A stretch of DNA of 64,000 nt, taken from contig PBLF01000021.1 in assembly GCA_002722295.1 (NCBI GenBank), positions 124,001 through 188,000 of the forward strand, in the 5' to 3' direction. Origin of the DNA: Stappia sp. GTDB lineage: Bacteria > Pseudomonadota > Alphaproteobacteria > Rhizobiales > Stappiaceae. A model generated the notes under the pieces. The model was not told the DNA's origin. It saw only the letters and a program-made list of their open reading frames with translations, and made no database searches. Position 1 is the first letter of the stretch. Each line of letters opens with the position of its first letter. The position numbers were made by a program, and so were the translations under genes. Shown in pieces: positions 25,983-34,770 of the stretch.

Positions 25983-26930
25983 ATGAGCAGCTTTACCGAC
26001 ATGGAGATTTTCGCCCGCGTGGTCGGGGCCGGCAGCATGTCGGCCGCCGGGCGCGAGATGGGGCTGTCTCCCGCCGTCGTCTCCAAGCGCCTGCGCCGCC
26101 TCGAGGACAGGCTCGGCACGCGCCTTCTCCAGCGCACGACCCGCCAGCTCGCGCTGACCGAGGCGGGGCAGGGCTACTACGAGCGCGTCGTTGCGATTCT
26201 CGCTTCGGTCGAGGAGGCGGAGGCGTTCGTCTCGCGGCGTTCGGCGGTCGCGCGCGGCACGCTCAAGGTCAGCGCCCCCACGTCCTTCGGCCGGATGCAC
26301 ATCGCGCCGCACCTGTCGTCGTTCCTTGAGGCCCACCCCGAGCTTGCCTGCAATCTGGACCTGACCGACGCGTTGGTCGACATCGTCGGCGAGGGCTACG
26401 ACCTGGCGATCCGCATCGCGGAGCTGGAGGATTCGAGCCTCGTCGCGCGCCGTCTCGCGCCCGTGCACCGTGTCCTGTGCGCGGCCCCCTCCTATCTGGA
26501 GCGCGCCGGCGCGCCGGGCTCCATCGCGGATCTCGAGACGAACCATGTCTGCCTGTCCACCACCCAGCAGGAGGTGTGGCGGCTGGAGGGGCCCGATGGC
26601 GTGCGGCTCGTGCGCACGGGCGGACCGATCCGCACCAACTCCAGCGAGGTGGTGCGCGAGGCGGTCCTGTCCGGGCTCGGCATCGCGCTGCGGTCCACCT
26701 GGGACGTGGGGCCGGAGCTGCGCGCCGGCAAGCTGGCGCTGGTGCTTCCCGACTACCGCGCCTCCAAGGATGTCGGCCTGTTCGCGGTCTATCCCAGCCG
26801 CCGGTTCCTGCCCGCCAAGGTGCGGGTCCTGATCGACTTCCTGGCCGATCTCTACGGGCCGTCCCCCTATTGGGACGAGGGGCTCGACGCGAACCTTCTG
26901 GGCGCGGGAGGGCGGGCGGCCGCGACGTGA
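25983..26930 (+). CDS. LysR-family transcriptional regulator next to glcDEF
   Basis: A 315-residue regulator of the large AaeR/CrgA-like LysR group. The helix-turn-helix reads MEIFARVVGAGSMSAAGREM, then SPAVVSKRLRRLEDRLGTRL, and the effector domain starts with GTLKVSAPTSFGRMHIAPHL. ATG 25983 is preferred over an in-frame TTG at 25977. Its place opposite glcD suggests control of glycolate oxidation, although this LysR subgroup regulates many pathways. It is followed 131 bp later by a cytochrome c gene. Confidence 0.88.
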   Translation: MSSFTDMEIFARVVGAGSMSAAGREMGLSPAVVSKRLRRLEDRLGTRLLQRTTRQLALTEAGQGYYERVVAILASVEEAEAFVSRRSAVARGTLKVSAPTSFGRMHIAPHLSSFLEAHPELACNLDLTDALVDIVGEGYDLAIRIAELEDSSLVARRLAPVHRVLCAAPSYLERAGAPGSIADLETNHVCLSTTQQEVWRLEGPDGVRLVRTGGPIRTNSSEVVREAVLSGLGIALRSTWDVGPELRAGKLALVLPDYRASKDVGLFAVYPSRRFLPAKVRVLIDFLADLYGPSPYWDEGLDANLLGAGGRAAAT

Positions 26931-27061
26931 GCGACACGTGCGGTCCTGCGACAAAGTGCCATCTCGGGGTGACGCCGCGCATCAACGTGTTAGTGTCCGG
27001 GATTGCGAAACAAGGTGGCGACGAGCGGCCACCGGGAGAGCCCAGGACATCGGGAGACAGA

Positions 27062-27466
27062 ATGATGAATCGAGTGATGATGCTGGTCGGCGCCGCCGCC
27101 GTTGCGCTCACCGCGGGCCAGGCGATGGCCGACGGCGACGCGGCCAAGGGCGAGAAGGTCTTCAGGAAGTGCGCCGCCTGCCACGCCGTCGGAGAGGGCG
27201 CGAAGAACAAGGTCGGGCCCGAGCTCAACGGGATCGTCGGCCGCAAGGTCGCCAGCGTTGAGGACTACAAGTACTCCAAGGCGATGACGTCGTTCGGCGA
27301 GGAACACCCGGAGTGGACCGACGAACTGCTGCATTCCTATCTGGAGAAGCCGCGCAATGTCGTGAAGGGCACCAAGATGGCCTTCGCCGGCCTGCGCAAG
27401 GAGTCCGAGCGCGACGACGTGATCGCCTATCTCGAGCAGTTCAACGCGGACGGCACCGCGAAGTGA
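27062..27466 (+). CDS. Class I c-type cytochrome (cytochrome c2-like)
   Basis: A 134-residue periplasmic electron carrier. A signal peptide (residues 1-23, MMNRVMMLVGAAAVALTAGQ, cleaved after MADG or MA) precedes one haem site CAACH (Cys37, Cys40, His41). The sixth ligand is probably Met106 in KGTKMAFAG, and the motif VGPELNGIVGRK is typical of mitochondrial-like cytochrome c2. It may carry electrons to a terminal oxidase. AGGACATCGGGAGA precedes the start. A terminator follows, so it is a monocistronic unit. Confidence 0.93.
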   Translation: MMNRVMMLVGAAAVALTAGQAMADGDAAKGEKVFRKCAACHAVGEGAKNKVGPELNGIVGRKVASVEDYKYSKAMTSFGEEHPEWTDELLHSYLEKPRNVVKGTKMAFAGLRKESERDDVIAYLEQFNADGTAK

Positions 27467-27515
27467 CGCAAGGGACACGCGCGGCCCCCGGCCGTCGTGT
27501 CCCGTCATGGTTTGC

Positions 27516-27541
27516 AGGCCGGGCCTCGTGCCCGGCCTTTT
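27516..27541 (+). terminator. Rho-independent terminator after cytochrome c gene
   Basis: Stem AGGCCGGGC/GCCCGGCCT (27516-27524, 27530-27538), loop CTCGT, then TTTT and CGTT. It lies 50 bp past the cytochrome stop; the convergent DUF3422 gene ends at 27563. Confidence 0.85.
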
Positions 27542-27562
27542 CGTTCCCGGAGAGGGGCTTGC

Positions 27563-28924
27563 TCAGCCTTCGCCGTCCGCCTCGCCGTGATGCCTGCGGA
27601 TGCGGCGGACCGTGAGGAAGACGACGACGAGCACCACCGGCACGGCAAGGGCGGTCAGCGTTTCCGGTCCCGGAAGGAGGCCCTTCAGCGGCCCCGCCTT
27701 CGCGCCCTTGGCCAGATAGGCGATCAGCCCCACGACATAGTAGCTCACGGCGGCGACGGAGAGCCCCTCCACCGTCTGCTGCAGCCGCAGTTGCAGCCGC
27801 GCGCGTCGGTTCATGGCTTCAAGCTGCCCGCGTGCCTGTTCCTGCAGCTCCACGTCCACGCGCGTCCTGAGCAGCGTCGCGGCCCGGGCCAGCTTGCGTG
27901 ACAGGTTCGCCTGGCGTTCCTCCAGCGTCTCGCAGGTGCGCATGGCCGGCGCGAGACGGCGGGAGAGGAACTGGGTGAAGGTGAAGTGGCCCTGGCGCGA
28001 GGTCTCGCCGATGGTCTCCAGCCGCTGGCGCACGATCTGGTAGTAGGCGCGGCTGGCGCCGAAACGGTAGGCGCTCCGGGCAGCGCCCGCTTCCAGGTCG
28101 CCGGCGAGGCGGGTCAGGTCGGTCAGCAGCGCGCGGTTTGCCTCCAGCCCCTCGCTCTGGCGCATCCGTTCGGTGAGCGAGAGGAGCGTGGCCTCGATGC
28201 TCGAAACGCTGGGCGATTGCCGGTTCGCCTCGGCCAGGCCGAGCATGGCGAAGGTGCGGTAGGTTTCCAGTTCCAGCAGCCGTTGCACCAGTGCGCCCGC
28301 CTGGACATCGGTGAGGTCGCGCGCGCCAACCAGCAGGCGCGTGAGCCCGTCCCGGTCCTGGCGGAAATCCGTCGCGATGGTCGCGGCCCCCCTGTCGACG
28401 TCCGAGGCGGAGAGGCTGGTGCCGTCGAACGCGGCCAGGCGCTCGGCGAAGGCCGGCGTGTCGGCATCCACGAAATCGAGCCGCGCTGCGACGAGCAGCG
28501 GCCCGGCGGCGCGAAAGCCGGCGCCGAAGGGATGGTCCGGCGGCGGCGCGTCACGCGGTGCGGTCGGGTCCAGCGGGCCGTCCCAAGTGTAGGTGACGAA
28601 CTCGCCGTGGCGCTCGCGCTGGAGCACCGTGTCGCCGATGCGGACCATGTGGTGCCGCGACGCGGGTTCGGGGCCGGCCGCCCCGCTGGCCCGGCAGTGA
28701 CCGGCGAACCACTGCCGGTCGGCTTCCGCGCCGGCGTCATCCACCTGGAAGCCGTAGCGCAGGAAGGTTCGCGTGCTGGTGACAGGGTGGAACGGACGCG
28801 CGTGGATCTCGCCGAGCACGAGGTCGCGCGCGGGATGAGGCGCGAAGGCCGGCATGGCCGTCGCCCGCGGCCCGGGCCGCTCCTGTCTGCCGGACCGCTC
28901 CCCGCCGTCCTCGTCCTGTGTCAT
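27563..28924 (-). CDS. DUF3422 family membrane protein
   Basis: A protein of about 453 residues in the DUF3422 family of proteobacterial proteins with no assigned function. A soluble N-terminal region of about 380 residues (PARDLVLGEIHARPFHPV near the start is a family hallmark) contains long helices, and two C-terminal membrane helices follow (VAAVSYYVVGLIAYLAKG and LTALAVPVVLVVVFLTV), ending in a basic tail. The overall plan resembles CorA-like proteins with a cytosolic domain and two terminal helices, but no GxN motif is seen. The start is uncertain: ATG 28924 has a weak ribosome site. Confidence 0.78.
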   Translation of the reverse strand: MTQDEDGGERSGRQERPGPRATAMPAFAPHPARDLVLGEIHARPFHPVTSTRTFLRYGFQVDDAGAEADRQWFAGHCRASGAAGPEPASRHHMVRIGDTVLQRERHGEFVTYTWDGPLDPTAPRDAPPPDHPFGAGFRAAGPLLVAARLDFVDADTPAFAERLAAFDGTSLSASDVDRGAATIATDFRQDRDGLTRLLVGARDLTDVQAGALVQRLLELETYRTFAMLGLAEANRQSPSVSSIEATLLSLTERMRQSEGLEANRALLTDLTRLAGDLEAGAARSAYRFGASRAYYQIVRQRLETIGETSRQGHFTFTQFLSRRLAPAMRTCETLEERQANLSRKLARAATLLRTRVDVELQEQARGQLEAMNRRARLQLRLQQTVEGLSVAAVSYYVVGLIAYLAKGAKAGPLKGLLPGPETLTALAVPVVLVVVFLTVRRIRRHHGEADGEG

Positions 28925-29056
28925 CGATGCGCGCCTTCGTGCCGTTGCGTCTGCGTGGTGAAAGCTTCGGCCAGCCAAGGGGCTCTTGGCAATCCTCGCG
29001 AGGCGCCTGCGACCGGTCGCCGCGCGCGGTGCGCGGCGGCCGGGTAGGCTCACTCC

Positions 29057-30436
29057 CTAGTTCAGCAGCACCTGCGGCAGCCACAGCACGATGCCGGGGA
29101 ACAGGATGCAAAGCGCCAGTCCGATGAGCTGCAGGATCACGAAGGGGATGATGCCCTTGTAGATGTGCTGGATCGTGACGCCGGGAGGCGCGACGCCCTT
29201 CATGTAGAACAGCGCGAAGCCGAAGGGCGGTGTCAGGAACGAGGTCTGCAGGTTTGTCGAGACCAGGATCGTGAACCAGATCAGCGCCACTTCGCCGACA
29301 CCCTCGAAGCCGGCCAGATGGGTGCCGAAGTCGAGGCCGGACACGATCGGTCCGAACACCGGCAGCACGATCAGCGTGATCTCCACCCAGTCGAAGAAGA
29401 AGCCGAGGAAGAAGATCATGCCCATCAGCACGAACAGGATGCCCCAGGGCCCCACGCCCGCCCAGGCGATGAACTCGTCGATGAGCGTCTCGCCGCCGAG
29501 CCAGCGGAACACCAGCGAGAAGCAGGTTGCGCCGAGGAAGATGCCGAACAGCATCGCCGAGGTCAGCGCGGAGCGATGACACACGTCCTGCATCACCTTG
29601 AAGGTGAGCTGCCGGTTGAGGACGGCAAGCAGGGTCGCGCCGAGCGCGCCCACGCCAGCGGCCTCGGTCGGTGTCGCCACGCCGGCGAAGATCGAGCCGA
29701 GCACGATGACGATCAGAAACACCGGCGGCACGAAGCTCTTGAAGATCATCGTCCAGAACTCGCCCTGGTTGGTGGGGCCGATGTCGTCGGGCAGCGGCGG
29801 GGCGAGATGCGGCTTCAGCCGGCACAGCACGATGATGTAGAGCGCGTAGAGCCCCGCGAGCAGCAGGCCCGGCAGGATCGCGGCGATGAACACCGTGCCG
29901 ACCGGGATCGACATCAGGTCCGACATGATCACCAGCATGATCGACGGCGGGATGAGGATGCCGAGCGTTCCCGAGGAGGCGATGGTGCCGGTCGCCAGCG
30001 GAATGTTGTAGTTGCGCTCCAGCATCACCGGCAGGGCGAGCAGGGTGATCATCACCACGGATGCGCCGATGATGCCCGTGGTGGCGGCCATGATCGTGCC
30101 CATCAGCGTGACGGACAGCGCCAGGCCGCCGGGCACGCGCCGGGTGAGCACCTGCAGGCAGTGCAGCAGGTCCTTCGCCACGCCGGATTTCTCCAGCATC
30201 GTTCCCATGAAGATGAACATGGGGATCGCGACGAGCACCGGATTTTCCATGGTGCCGCCGAAGATGCGGTTGGGAATGATGACCAGCCGGGCGACGTTGA
30301 AGGCGCCCAGTTCCTGGGCGAGGAAGGCGAAGCCGAGGCCGACGCCGCCGAGAATGAAGGCGACGGGAAAGCCGGAAAACAGCAGCAGCGCGAGCGCCAC
30401 GAACATGAAGACCGGGAGCAGTTCGACGAATGTCAT
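29057..30436 (-). CDS. dctM: TRAP transporter large permease subunit, lactate-type locus
   Basis: A 459-residue polytopic DctM permease with the family blocks GGTMENPVLVAIPMFIFMGT, GTLGILIPPSIMLVIM, AGVATPTEAAGVGALG and FLTPPFGFALFYMKGV. GTMENPVLVAIPMFIFMG and FLTPPFGFALFYMKG are typical of the 2-oxo-acid/lactate (TakM-like) TRAP branch. It is the last gene of a dctPQM operon; dctQ ends 16 bp upstream. It provides Na+-coupled uptake of a monocarboxylate, probably lactate given the divergent lutABC genes. Confidence 0.92.
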   Translation of the reverse strand: MTFVELLPVFMFVALALLLFSGFPVAFILGGVGLGFAFLAQELGAFNVARLVIIPNRIFGGTMENPVLVAIPMFIFMGTMLEKSGVAKDLLHCLQVLTRRVPGGLALSVTLMGTIMAATTGIIGASVVMITLLALPVMLERNYNIPLATGTIASSGTLGILIPPSIMLVIMSDLMSIPVGTVFIAAILPGLLLAGLYALYIIVLCRLKPHLAPPLPDDIGPTNQGEFWTMIFKSFVPPVFLIVIVLGSIFAGVATPTEAAGVGALGATLLAVLNRQLTFKVMQDVCHRSALTSAMLFGIFLGATCFSLVFRWLGGETLIDEFIAWAGVGPWGILFVLMGMIFFLGFFFDWVEITLIVLPVFGPIVSGLDFGTHLAGFEGVGEVALIWFTILVSTNLQTSFLTPPFGFALFYMKGVAPPGVTIQHIYKGIIPFVILQLIGLALCILFPGIVLWLPQVLLN

Positions 30437-30452
30437 GAGGCGGGGTCTCCGG

Positions 30453-31415
30453 TCAGTCCGTGATCGGGCCGGTGGATTTCACGTCGTCCGGCAGGTCGGC
30501 GTGATGGGTTCCGGCATAGTCGCCCGCTTCCTCGCGCAGGTAGCTCGGGCCGAACAGGAACGCGAGGCAGCGCAGCGCGGCCGAAACGCCGGCGGCGAAC
30601 AGCAACGCGAAGCCGAAGGGAAGCATGGCCTTGATGATCCAGCGGTGGGACAGGCCCGTCTGGGCCGCCGAAACCTCGTTGAGGGAGTAGGACTTGGAGG
30701 AGAACACCCAGCCGAACTCGACGATCAGGTAGCAGTAGGTCAGCAGGAACAGCACGATGCCCGCCAGTTCCGTCCAGACCCGGCCGCGCCGGCTCATGCG
30801 GTCGCGCACCAGTTCGATGCGCACATGCGCGTCCTTGCGGTAGGCAAAGCCCAGGCACAGCAGGAACAGCGTCGCATGCAGGTGCCACTCGAGCTCCTGC
30901 AGCTTGGTGCTGTCGATGTAGAAGGGCGTGTCGATGAGGCCGGTGTCGTAGTTGAGCCACTGGCGCTGGCTGACGTCGTAGAAGATAGCGACCATCATCG
31001 GCACGAAGAGCCAGGAGGCGAGCTTGCCGACACCGTTGACGACACGGTCGATGTCGTCGGAAGCCCCCAGCATCGTCTCGAACGATCGCGGTGCGCGGCT
31101 GCGCAGGATCGCCAGCGTCAGTCCGAGCACCAGAAGCGCGCCGATCAGGCCCGACAGGCCGTCGTAGATCTTGAAGAAGCGTCGGGGATTGGCGCCGTTC
31201 ATCTCGATCACGGCGCTCATGCCGTCGGGCAGGACCGCGAAGACGAAGGCGCAGAACACCATGCCGAAGATGGCAAGCGAGAGCCGTCCGCCAAGGAAAC
31301 CGCCGACGACGCAGAGCGCGAAGCCGGCGAGGCAAAGCACGTAGCCGGGAATGCCCGGGCCGATGATGCCCAGGGCCGCGAGTGCGATGCCGAACACGCA
31401 AAGCAGGGTTGACAT
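30453..31415 (-). CDS. dctQ: Enlarged TRAP small membrane subunit (DctQ family)
   Basis: A 320-residue protein, about twice the length of an ordinary DctQ. The C-terminal half is a recognisable DctQ core with the conserved loop FAYRKDAHVRIELVRDRMSR. The N-terminal 110 residues contain three or four extra hydrophobic helices (ALAALGIIGPGIPGYVLCLA and neighbours) that are absent from classical DctQ. Such enlarged subunits occur in some lactate/2-oxo-acid TRAP systems. The role of the extra membrane domain is not known. Confidence 0.87.
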   Translation of the reverse strand: MSTLLCVFGIALAALGIIGPGIPGYVLCLAGFALCVVGGFLGGRLSLAIFGMVFCAFVFAVLPDGMSAVIEMNGANPRRFFKIYDGLSGLIGALLVLGLTLAILRSRAPRSFETMLGASDDIDRVVNGVGKLASWLFVPMMVAIFYDVSQRQWLNYDTGLIDTPFYIDSTKLQELEWHLHATLFLLCLGFAYRKDAHVRIELVRDRMSRRGRVWTELAGIVLFLLTYCYLIVEFGWVFSSKSYSLNEVSAAQTGLSHRWIIKAMLPFGFALLFAAGVSAALRCLAFLFGPSYLREEAGDYAGTHHADLPDDVKSTGPITD

Positions 31416-31472
31416 GAAAAATGGATCTCCGCCGCCGGTCGCGCTCCCCCGTGCCGTGGAGGGGGCGCTCCG

Positions 31473-31540
31473 GGTCCCGGCCGTTCTGCGGCCCGGGACC
31501 GGGAAGGAAAGGCCCGCGCGGCCTTGTCCGGCCGCGCGGG
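31473..31540 (-). other. Two hairpins between dctP and dctQ (lactate-type TRAP operon)
   Basis: The 150-bp dctP-dctQ gap carries two strong GC stems: GGTCCCGG/CCGGGACC (31473-31480 and 31493-31500) and CCCGCGCGGC/GCCGCGCGGG (31513-31522 and 31531-31540). Neither has a T run in the direction of transcription. They probably stabilise the dctP message or reduce read-through into dctQM. Confidence 0.6.
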
Positions 31541-31565
31541 AGACGTTTCCGTCACATGCCCGGGA

Positions 31566-32609
31566 TCAGCGCAGGTAGCCGAGCTCGGACCAGGTCTTGT
31601 AGTTCTCGCGGAACGTGGACAGCGATTCCCAGACCTTGGCGAAGTTCGGGTTCGCGGCCTTCTCCTCTTCCACGACCTCGAGCCACGCGGTGCGGAGCTG
31701 GTCGAGGATCGCCGGGTCCCAGGACTTGATGTTGACGCCGTTCTTCTCCAGCTCGGCGAGCGCGGCCGGCTGGATCGCCTCGCCCTCGGCGATGCCGTAG
31801 GTGATGTTGGCGTCGCACACCGTCTCGAAGATCGCCTTGGTCTGGTCGTCGAGCGCGTCCCACTCGTCCCTGTTCAGCATCAGCTCGAAGATGGTCGACT
31901 GCTGGTGCCAGCCGGGGAAGTAGTAGTATTTCGCCACCTGGTAGAAGCCGAGCTTGAGGTCGATGGCGGGCATGGAGAACTCGGTCGCGTCGATCGTGCC
32001 GAGCTCCAGCGCCGGGAAGATGTCGCCGCCGGCGAGAAGCTGCGTCGAGACGCCGAGCTTCTGCATGACCTTCGCGCCAAGGCCGAAGAAGCGCATCTTC
32101 AGGCCCTTGAGGTCATCGGCGGAGTTGATCTCCTTGCGGAACCAGCCGGAGGCTTCCGGCGCGATGACCGCGCAGGGCAGCGACTTGATGCCATAGGCGG
32201 AATAGACCTCGTCGAAGAGCTCGTTGCCGCCGCCGAACTTCATCCATGCGATGTACTCGGACGCGCGCGGACCGAAGGGAACCGCCGCGAACAGCGCCAG
32301 CGAGGTGTCCTTGCCGGTCCAGTAGCCCGGCGTCGACCAGGCCGCCTGGACGGCGCCGGAGGCGACCGCGTCGAAGGCCTCGAGAGCGGGCACGATGGCG
32401 CCCGGTTCCTGGAACTTGAGGTTGATTTCTCCACCGGAAACGGCGTTCAGACGCTCCGAAAGGACCTTGCCGAGCGTGCCGAGCTGGGTCAGCGTACCCG
32501 GATAGGTTGACTGCATGTCCCAGTCGATCTGATCGAGCGCATTCGCGGAGCCGGCCACGCCGACGACGAGAGACGCCGCGATGGCGACGGACGAAAGCAA
32601 TGATTTCAC
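31566..32609 (-). CDS. dctP: TRAP periplasmic binding protein, lactate/2-oxo-acid type
   Basis: A 347-residue exported binding protein beginning with a GTG at 32609 behind GGGAGGAA. The signal peptide is MKSLLSSVAIAASLVVGVAG, with cleavage near NALA-DQ. The sequence (WDMQSTYPGTLTQLG, EASGWFRKEI, DLKGLKMRFFGLGAKVMQKL, and TIDATEFSMPAIDLKLGF) belongs to the subgroup that includes TakP and the lactate-binding TRAP proteins, which bind the acid through a Gln/Arg/Asp set and often a metal ion. Divergent lutABC makes lactate the likely ligand. It starts the dctPQM operon. Confidence 0.9.
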   Translation of the reverse strand: MKSLLSSVAIAASLVVGVAGSANALDQIDWDMQSTYPGTLTQLGTLGKVLSERLNAVSGGEINLKFQEPGAIVPALEAFDAVASGAVQAAWSTPGYWTGKDTSLALFAAVPFGPRASEYIAWMKFGGGNELFDEVYSAYGIKSLPCAVIAPEASGWFRKEINSADDLKGLKMRFFGLGAKVMQKLGVSTQLLAGGDIFPALELGTIDATEFSMPAIDLKLGFYQVAKYYYFPGWHQQSTIFELMLNRDEWDALDDQTKAIFETVCDANITYGIAEGEAIQPAALAELEKNGVNIKSWDPAILDQLRTAWLEVVEEEKAANPNFAKVWESLSTFRENYKTWSELGYLR

Positions 32610-33055
32610 GTGGATTCCTCCCAGATAGAGACGTCATCCGGGTCGTTGCCGACCAGGCGACACCTGCCGTGGCGCTCCTTTCGCCGTCGGCAGTCTCTCC
32701 TTCCAAAGGGCACCGCTCCCGGCGGTGCCGGCCCCTCTACACCGTGGCGCGCGCCGCTTTTTGCTTCCGTGCGCCCCTGCAGTCCCGATTGCCCGGCGGT
32801 GCCGTTTCAGGGGCCTCTCCCAAGGCGCCTTTGCATCGTCCGGATCTTTCGGGCAGGGGGCACGCAACGTCGCGCCCGGCCGCTTGTGGCGGTGCGTGGC
32901 CTGCCTCCCAAACAGGTCACCTGCCGCACAGACTGGATAACAATATTGACCACTTGACGCAATAACCAAGGCGAAATGCCTTCGGGAACTCTCGGGAAGG
33001 GGGTTGTTTTTCCTAGTACAAAAGTATGATATCGCGTGTTCGGGAGGGTATTTGT
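32610..33055. promoter_or_regulatory. Divergent control region between TRAP operon and lut operon
   Basis: The 446-bp gap has no credible gene. It holds the leader of dctP (minus), with a perfect hairpin GGCACCGC/GCGGTGCC at 32709-32716 and 32722-32729, and an AT-richer core at 32935-33060 that must include both promoters and the operator of the FadR-type regulator. GTATGAT occurs twice (33024 and 33054), 30 bp apart, and CAATATTG is a small palindrome at 32941. None matches a defined operator consensus well enough to name. Confidence 0.45.
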
Positions 33056-33949
33056 ATGATTTTTAGAAAGATCCGGCACAACCGGACGTCGGACGCCGTC
33101 ATCGGGCAGCTGGAGAGGCTGATCCTGCATGGTGTCCTGCGTCCGGGAGACAGGCTTCCCGCGGAGCGGGAGCTTGCGGGCATGGTCGACGTGTCGCGCC
33201 CGATCCTGCGCGAGGCGCTGAAGGAACTGGAGGACCGGAACCTCATCTACTCGCGCCATGGTGGTGGAACCTTCGTGGCCGATGTGATCGGTCCGGTTTT
33301 TTCACCCGCGACGGCGGAACTGTTTCGCAGGCACCCTCCCGCGATCGCCGATTACCTGGAATACCGCCGCGAGATCGAACGGCTGACGGCACGTCTCGCC
33401 GCCGAACGGGCGACGGATGCGGACCGGCACATCATCACCACCGTTTTCACGGCCATGCGCGCGGCCCATGACGCAGGGGACACGGAGCGTGAGGTGGACC
33501 TGGATGTCGAGTTTCATCAGGCTATTGGCGAGGCGGCGCACAACATCGTCTTGCTGCACACGCTGCGCTCCTGCTACCGTCTGCTCGTCGATGACGTGTT
33601 CTACAATCGGGCGGCGTTCTATCGCTATTCCGGCTCCAGCGAGAAGATCTTCGGTCAGCATCAGGTGATCTTCGATGCCGTGATGCGGGGGGATGCCGAT
33701 GCGGCCGGAGCCGCCGCCATGGCCCATATGGATTTTGTCGGACAGGTCGTGCACGAGGTGGTGCGCGCGGGCGACCGGGATGTGGTCTCCGCGCTTCGTC
33801 TCGAGCAGAGACAGGCCGGAGCGCGCCGCGAGGCGGCTCCGGGGACGGGCCGGGTCGAGGGAGACCGGACCGCCGGTGTCGAGGAGGGCGGCGAGGGCCG
33901 CAAGCGCCGTTCCGCGCGGCGAGTGAGGGAGGACGAGGAATCGTCATGA
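33056..33949 (+). CDS. FadR-subfamily GntR regulator (LldR-like)
   Basis: A 297-residue regulator. ATG 33056 is chosen because GGGAGGG lies 8 bp upstream. The winged helix-turn-helix contains LILHGVLRPGDRLPAERELA and VSRPILREALKELEDRNLI; the FCD effector domain holds the metal-binding residues in DLDVEFHQAIGEAAHN and the later His residues (GQHQVIFDAV, MAHMDFVG). This is the plan of LldR/PdhR. An unusual basic/acidic tail of about 45 residues (from EQRQAGARREAAPG) ends the protein. Its stop overlaps lutA (ATGA), and it probably represses both divergent operons in the absence of lactate. Confidence 0.88.
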   Translation: MIFRKIRHNRTSDAVIGQLERLILHGVLRPGDRLPAERELAGMVDVSRPILREALKELEDRNLIYSRHGGGTFVADVIGPVFSPATAELFRRHPPAIADYLEYRREIERLTARLAAERATDADRHIITTVFTAMRAAHDAGDTEREVDLDVEFHQAIGEAAHNIVLLHTLRSCYRLLVDDVFYNRAAFYRYSGSSEKIFGQHQVIFDAVMRGDADAAGAAAMAHMDFVGQVVHEVVRAGDRDVVSALRLEQRQAGARREAAPGTGRVEGDRTAGVEEGGEGRKRRSARRVREDEESS

Positions 33950-34749
33950 GTGAGAATGCGCCCGCAAGGGCTTCCGGGGGGCAGGGCACAGCGCCTCTCC
34001 GGGTCGGACTTTTCGTCACCTGTCTCGTCGACCTGTTTCGCCCCAGCGTGGGATTTGCCGCGGTCAAGCTGATGGAAGACGCCGGCTGCACCGTGGAGGT
34101 GCCGGCCGCGCAGACCTGTTGCGGCCAGCCCGCCTTCAATTCCGGCGACCGGACCGATGCCCGCGCCATCGCCGAGCAGGTGATACGGGCCTTCGAGGGC
34201 TACGACTATGTCGTCGCCCCGTCCGGCTCCTGCGCCGGGATGCTGAAGAAGCACTATCCGGAGCTTTTCGCCGGCGACGAGGCGGCGCTTGCGCGGGCCG
34301 AGGCCTTCGCGGGCCGGGTGCACGAACTGGTCAGCTTCCTGACCGACGTGCTTGGCGTGACCGGTGTCGAGGCCGCGTTCTCCGGCAAGGTTACCTATCA
34401 CGACAGTTGCTCGGGCCTGCGCGAGCTCGGCATCCAGGCCCAGCCGCGCAAGCTGCTCGCCTCGGTGGAGGGACTGGAGCTCGCCGAGATGCGGGATCCC
34501 GACGTGTGCTGCGGCTTCGGCGGCACCTTCTGCGTCAAGTATCCCGACATTTCCGACAAGATCGTCACCGAGAAGACCGCCGACATTGCCGGAACCGGTG
34601 CCGACCTGCTGCTGGCGGGCGACCTCGGCTGCCTGATGAACATGGCCGGAAAGCTCAAGCGCGAGGGCAAGGCGATAGAGGTCCGCCATGTCGCCGAGGT
34701 GCTGGCGGGCATGACCGACCAGCCGGCCATCGGCGAACGGCGCCGCTAG
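33946..34749 (+). CDS. lutA: LutA/YkgE-type lactate utilisation iron-sulfur protein
   Basis: A 267-residue subunit of the LutABC L-lactate oxidising complex. Two CCG domains are present, with QTCCGQPAFNSG and DVCCGFGGTFCVKYPDIS carrying the cysteines expected to hold an Fe-S cluster. The first 18 residues are a low-complexity extension. It is translationally coupled to the regulator gene and lies 21 bp before lutB. Confidence 0.92.
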   Translation: MSENAPARASGGQGTAPLRVGLFVTCLVDLFRPSVGFAAVKLMEDAGCTVEVPAAQTCCGQPAFNSGDRTDARAIAEQVIRAFEGYDYVVAPSGSCAGMLKKHYPELFAGDEAALARAEAFAGRVHELVSFLTDVLGVTGVEAAFSGKVTYHDSCSGLRELGIQAQPRKLLASVEGLELAEMRDPDVCCGFGGTFCVKYPDISDKIVTEKTADIAGTGADLLLAGDLGCLMNMAGKLKREGKAIEVRHVAEVLAGMTDQPAIGERRR

Positions 34750-34770
34750 GCGTCGGGGAGGGAGAGAGCC

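Noticed and set aside
32930..33056. Named LldR/PdhR operator in the lut control region
   Set aside because: Short palindromes and a repeated GTATGAT occur, but none fits a defined FadR-family operator consensus well enough to report as a site.
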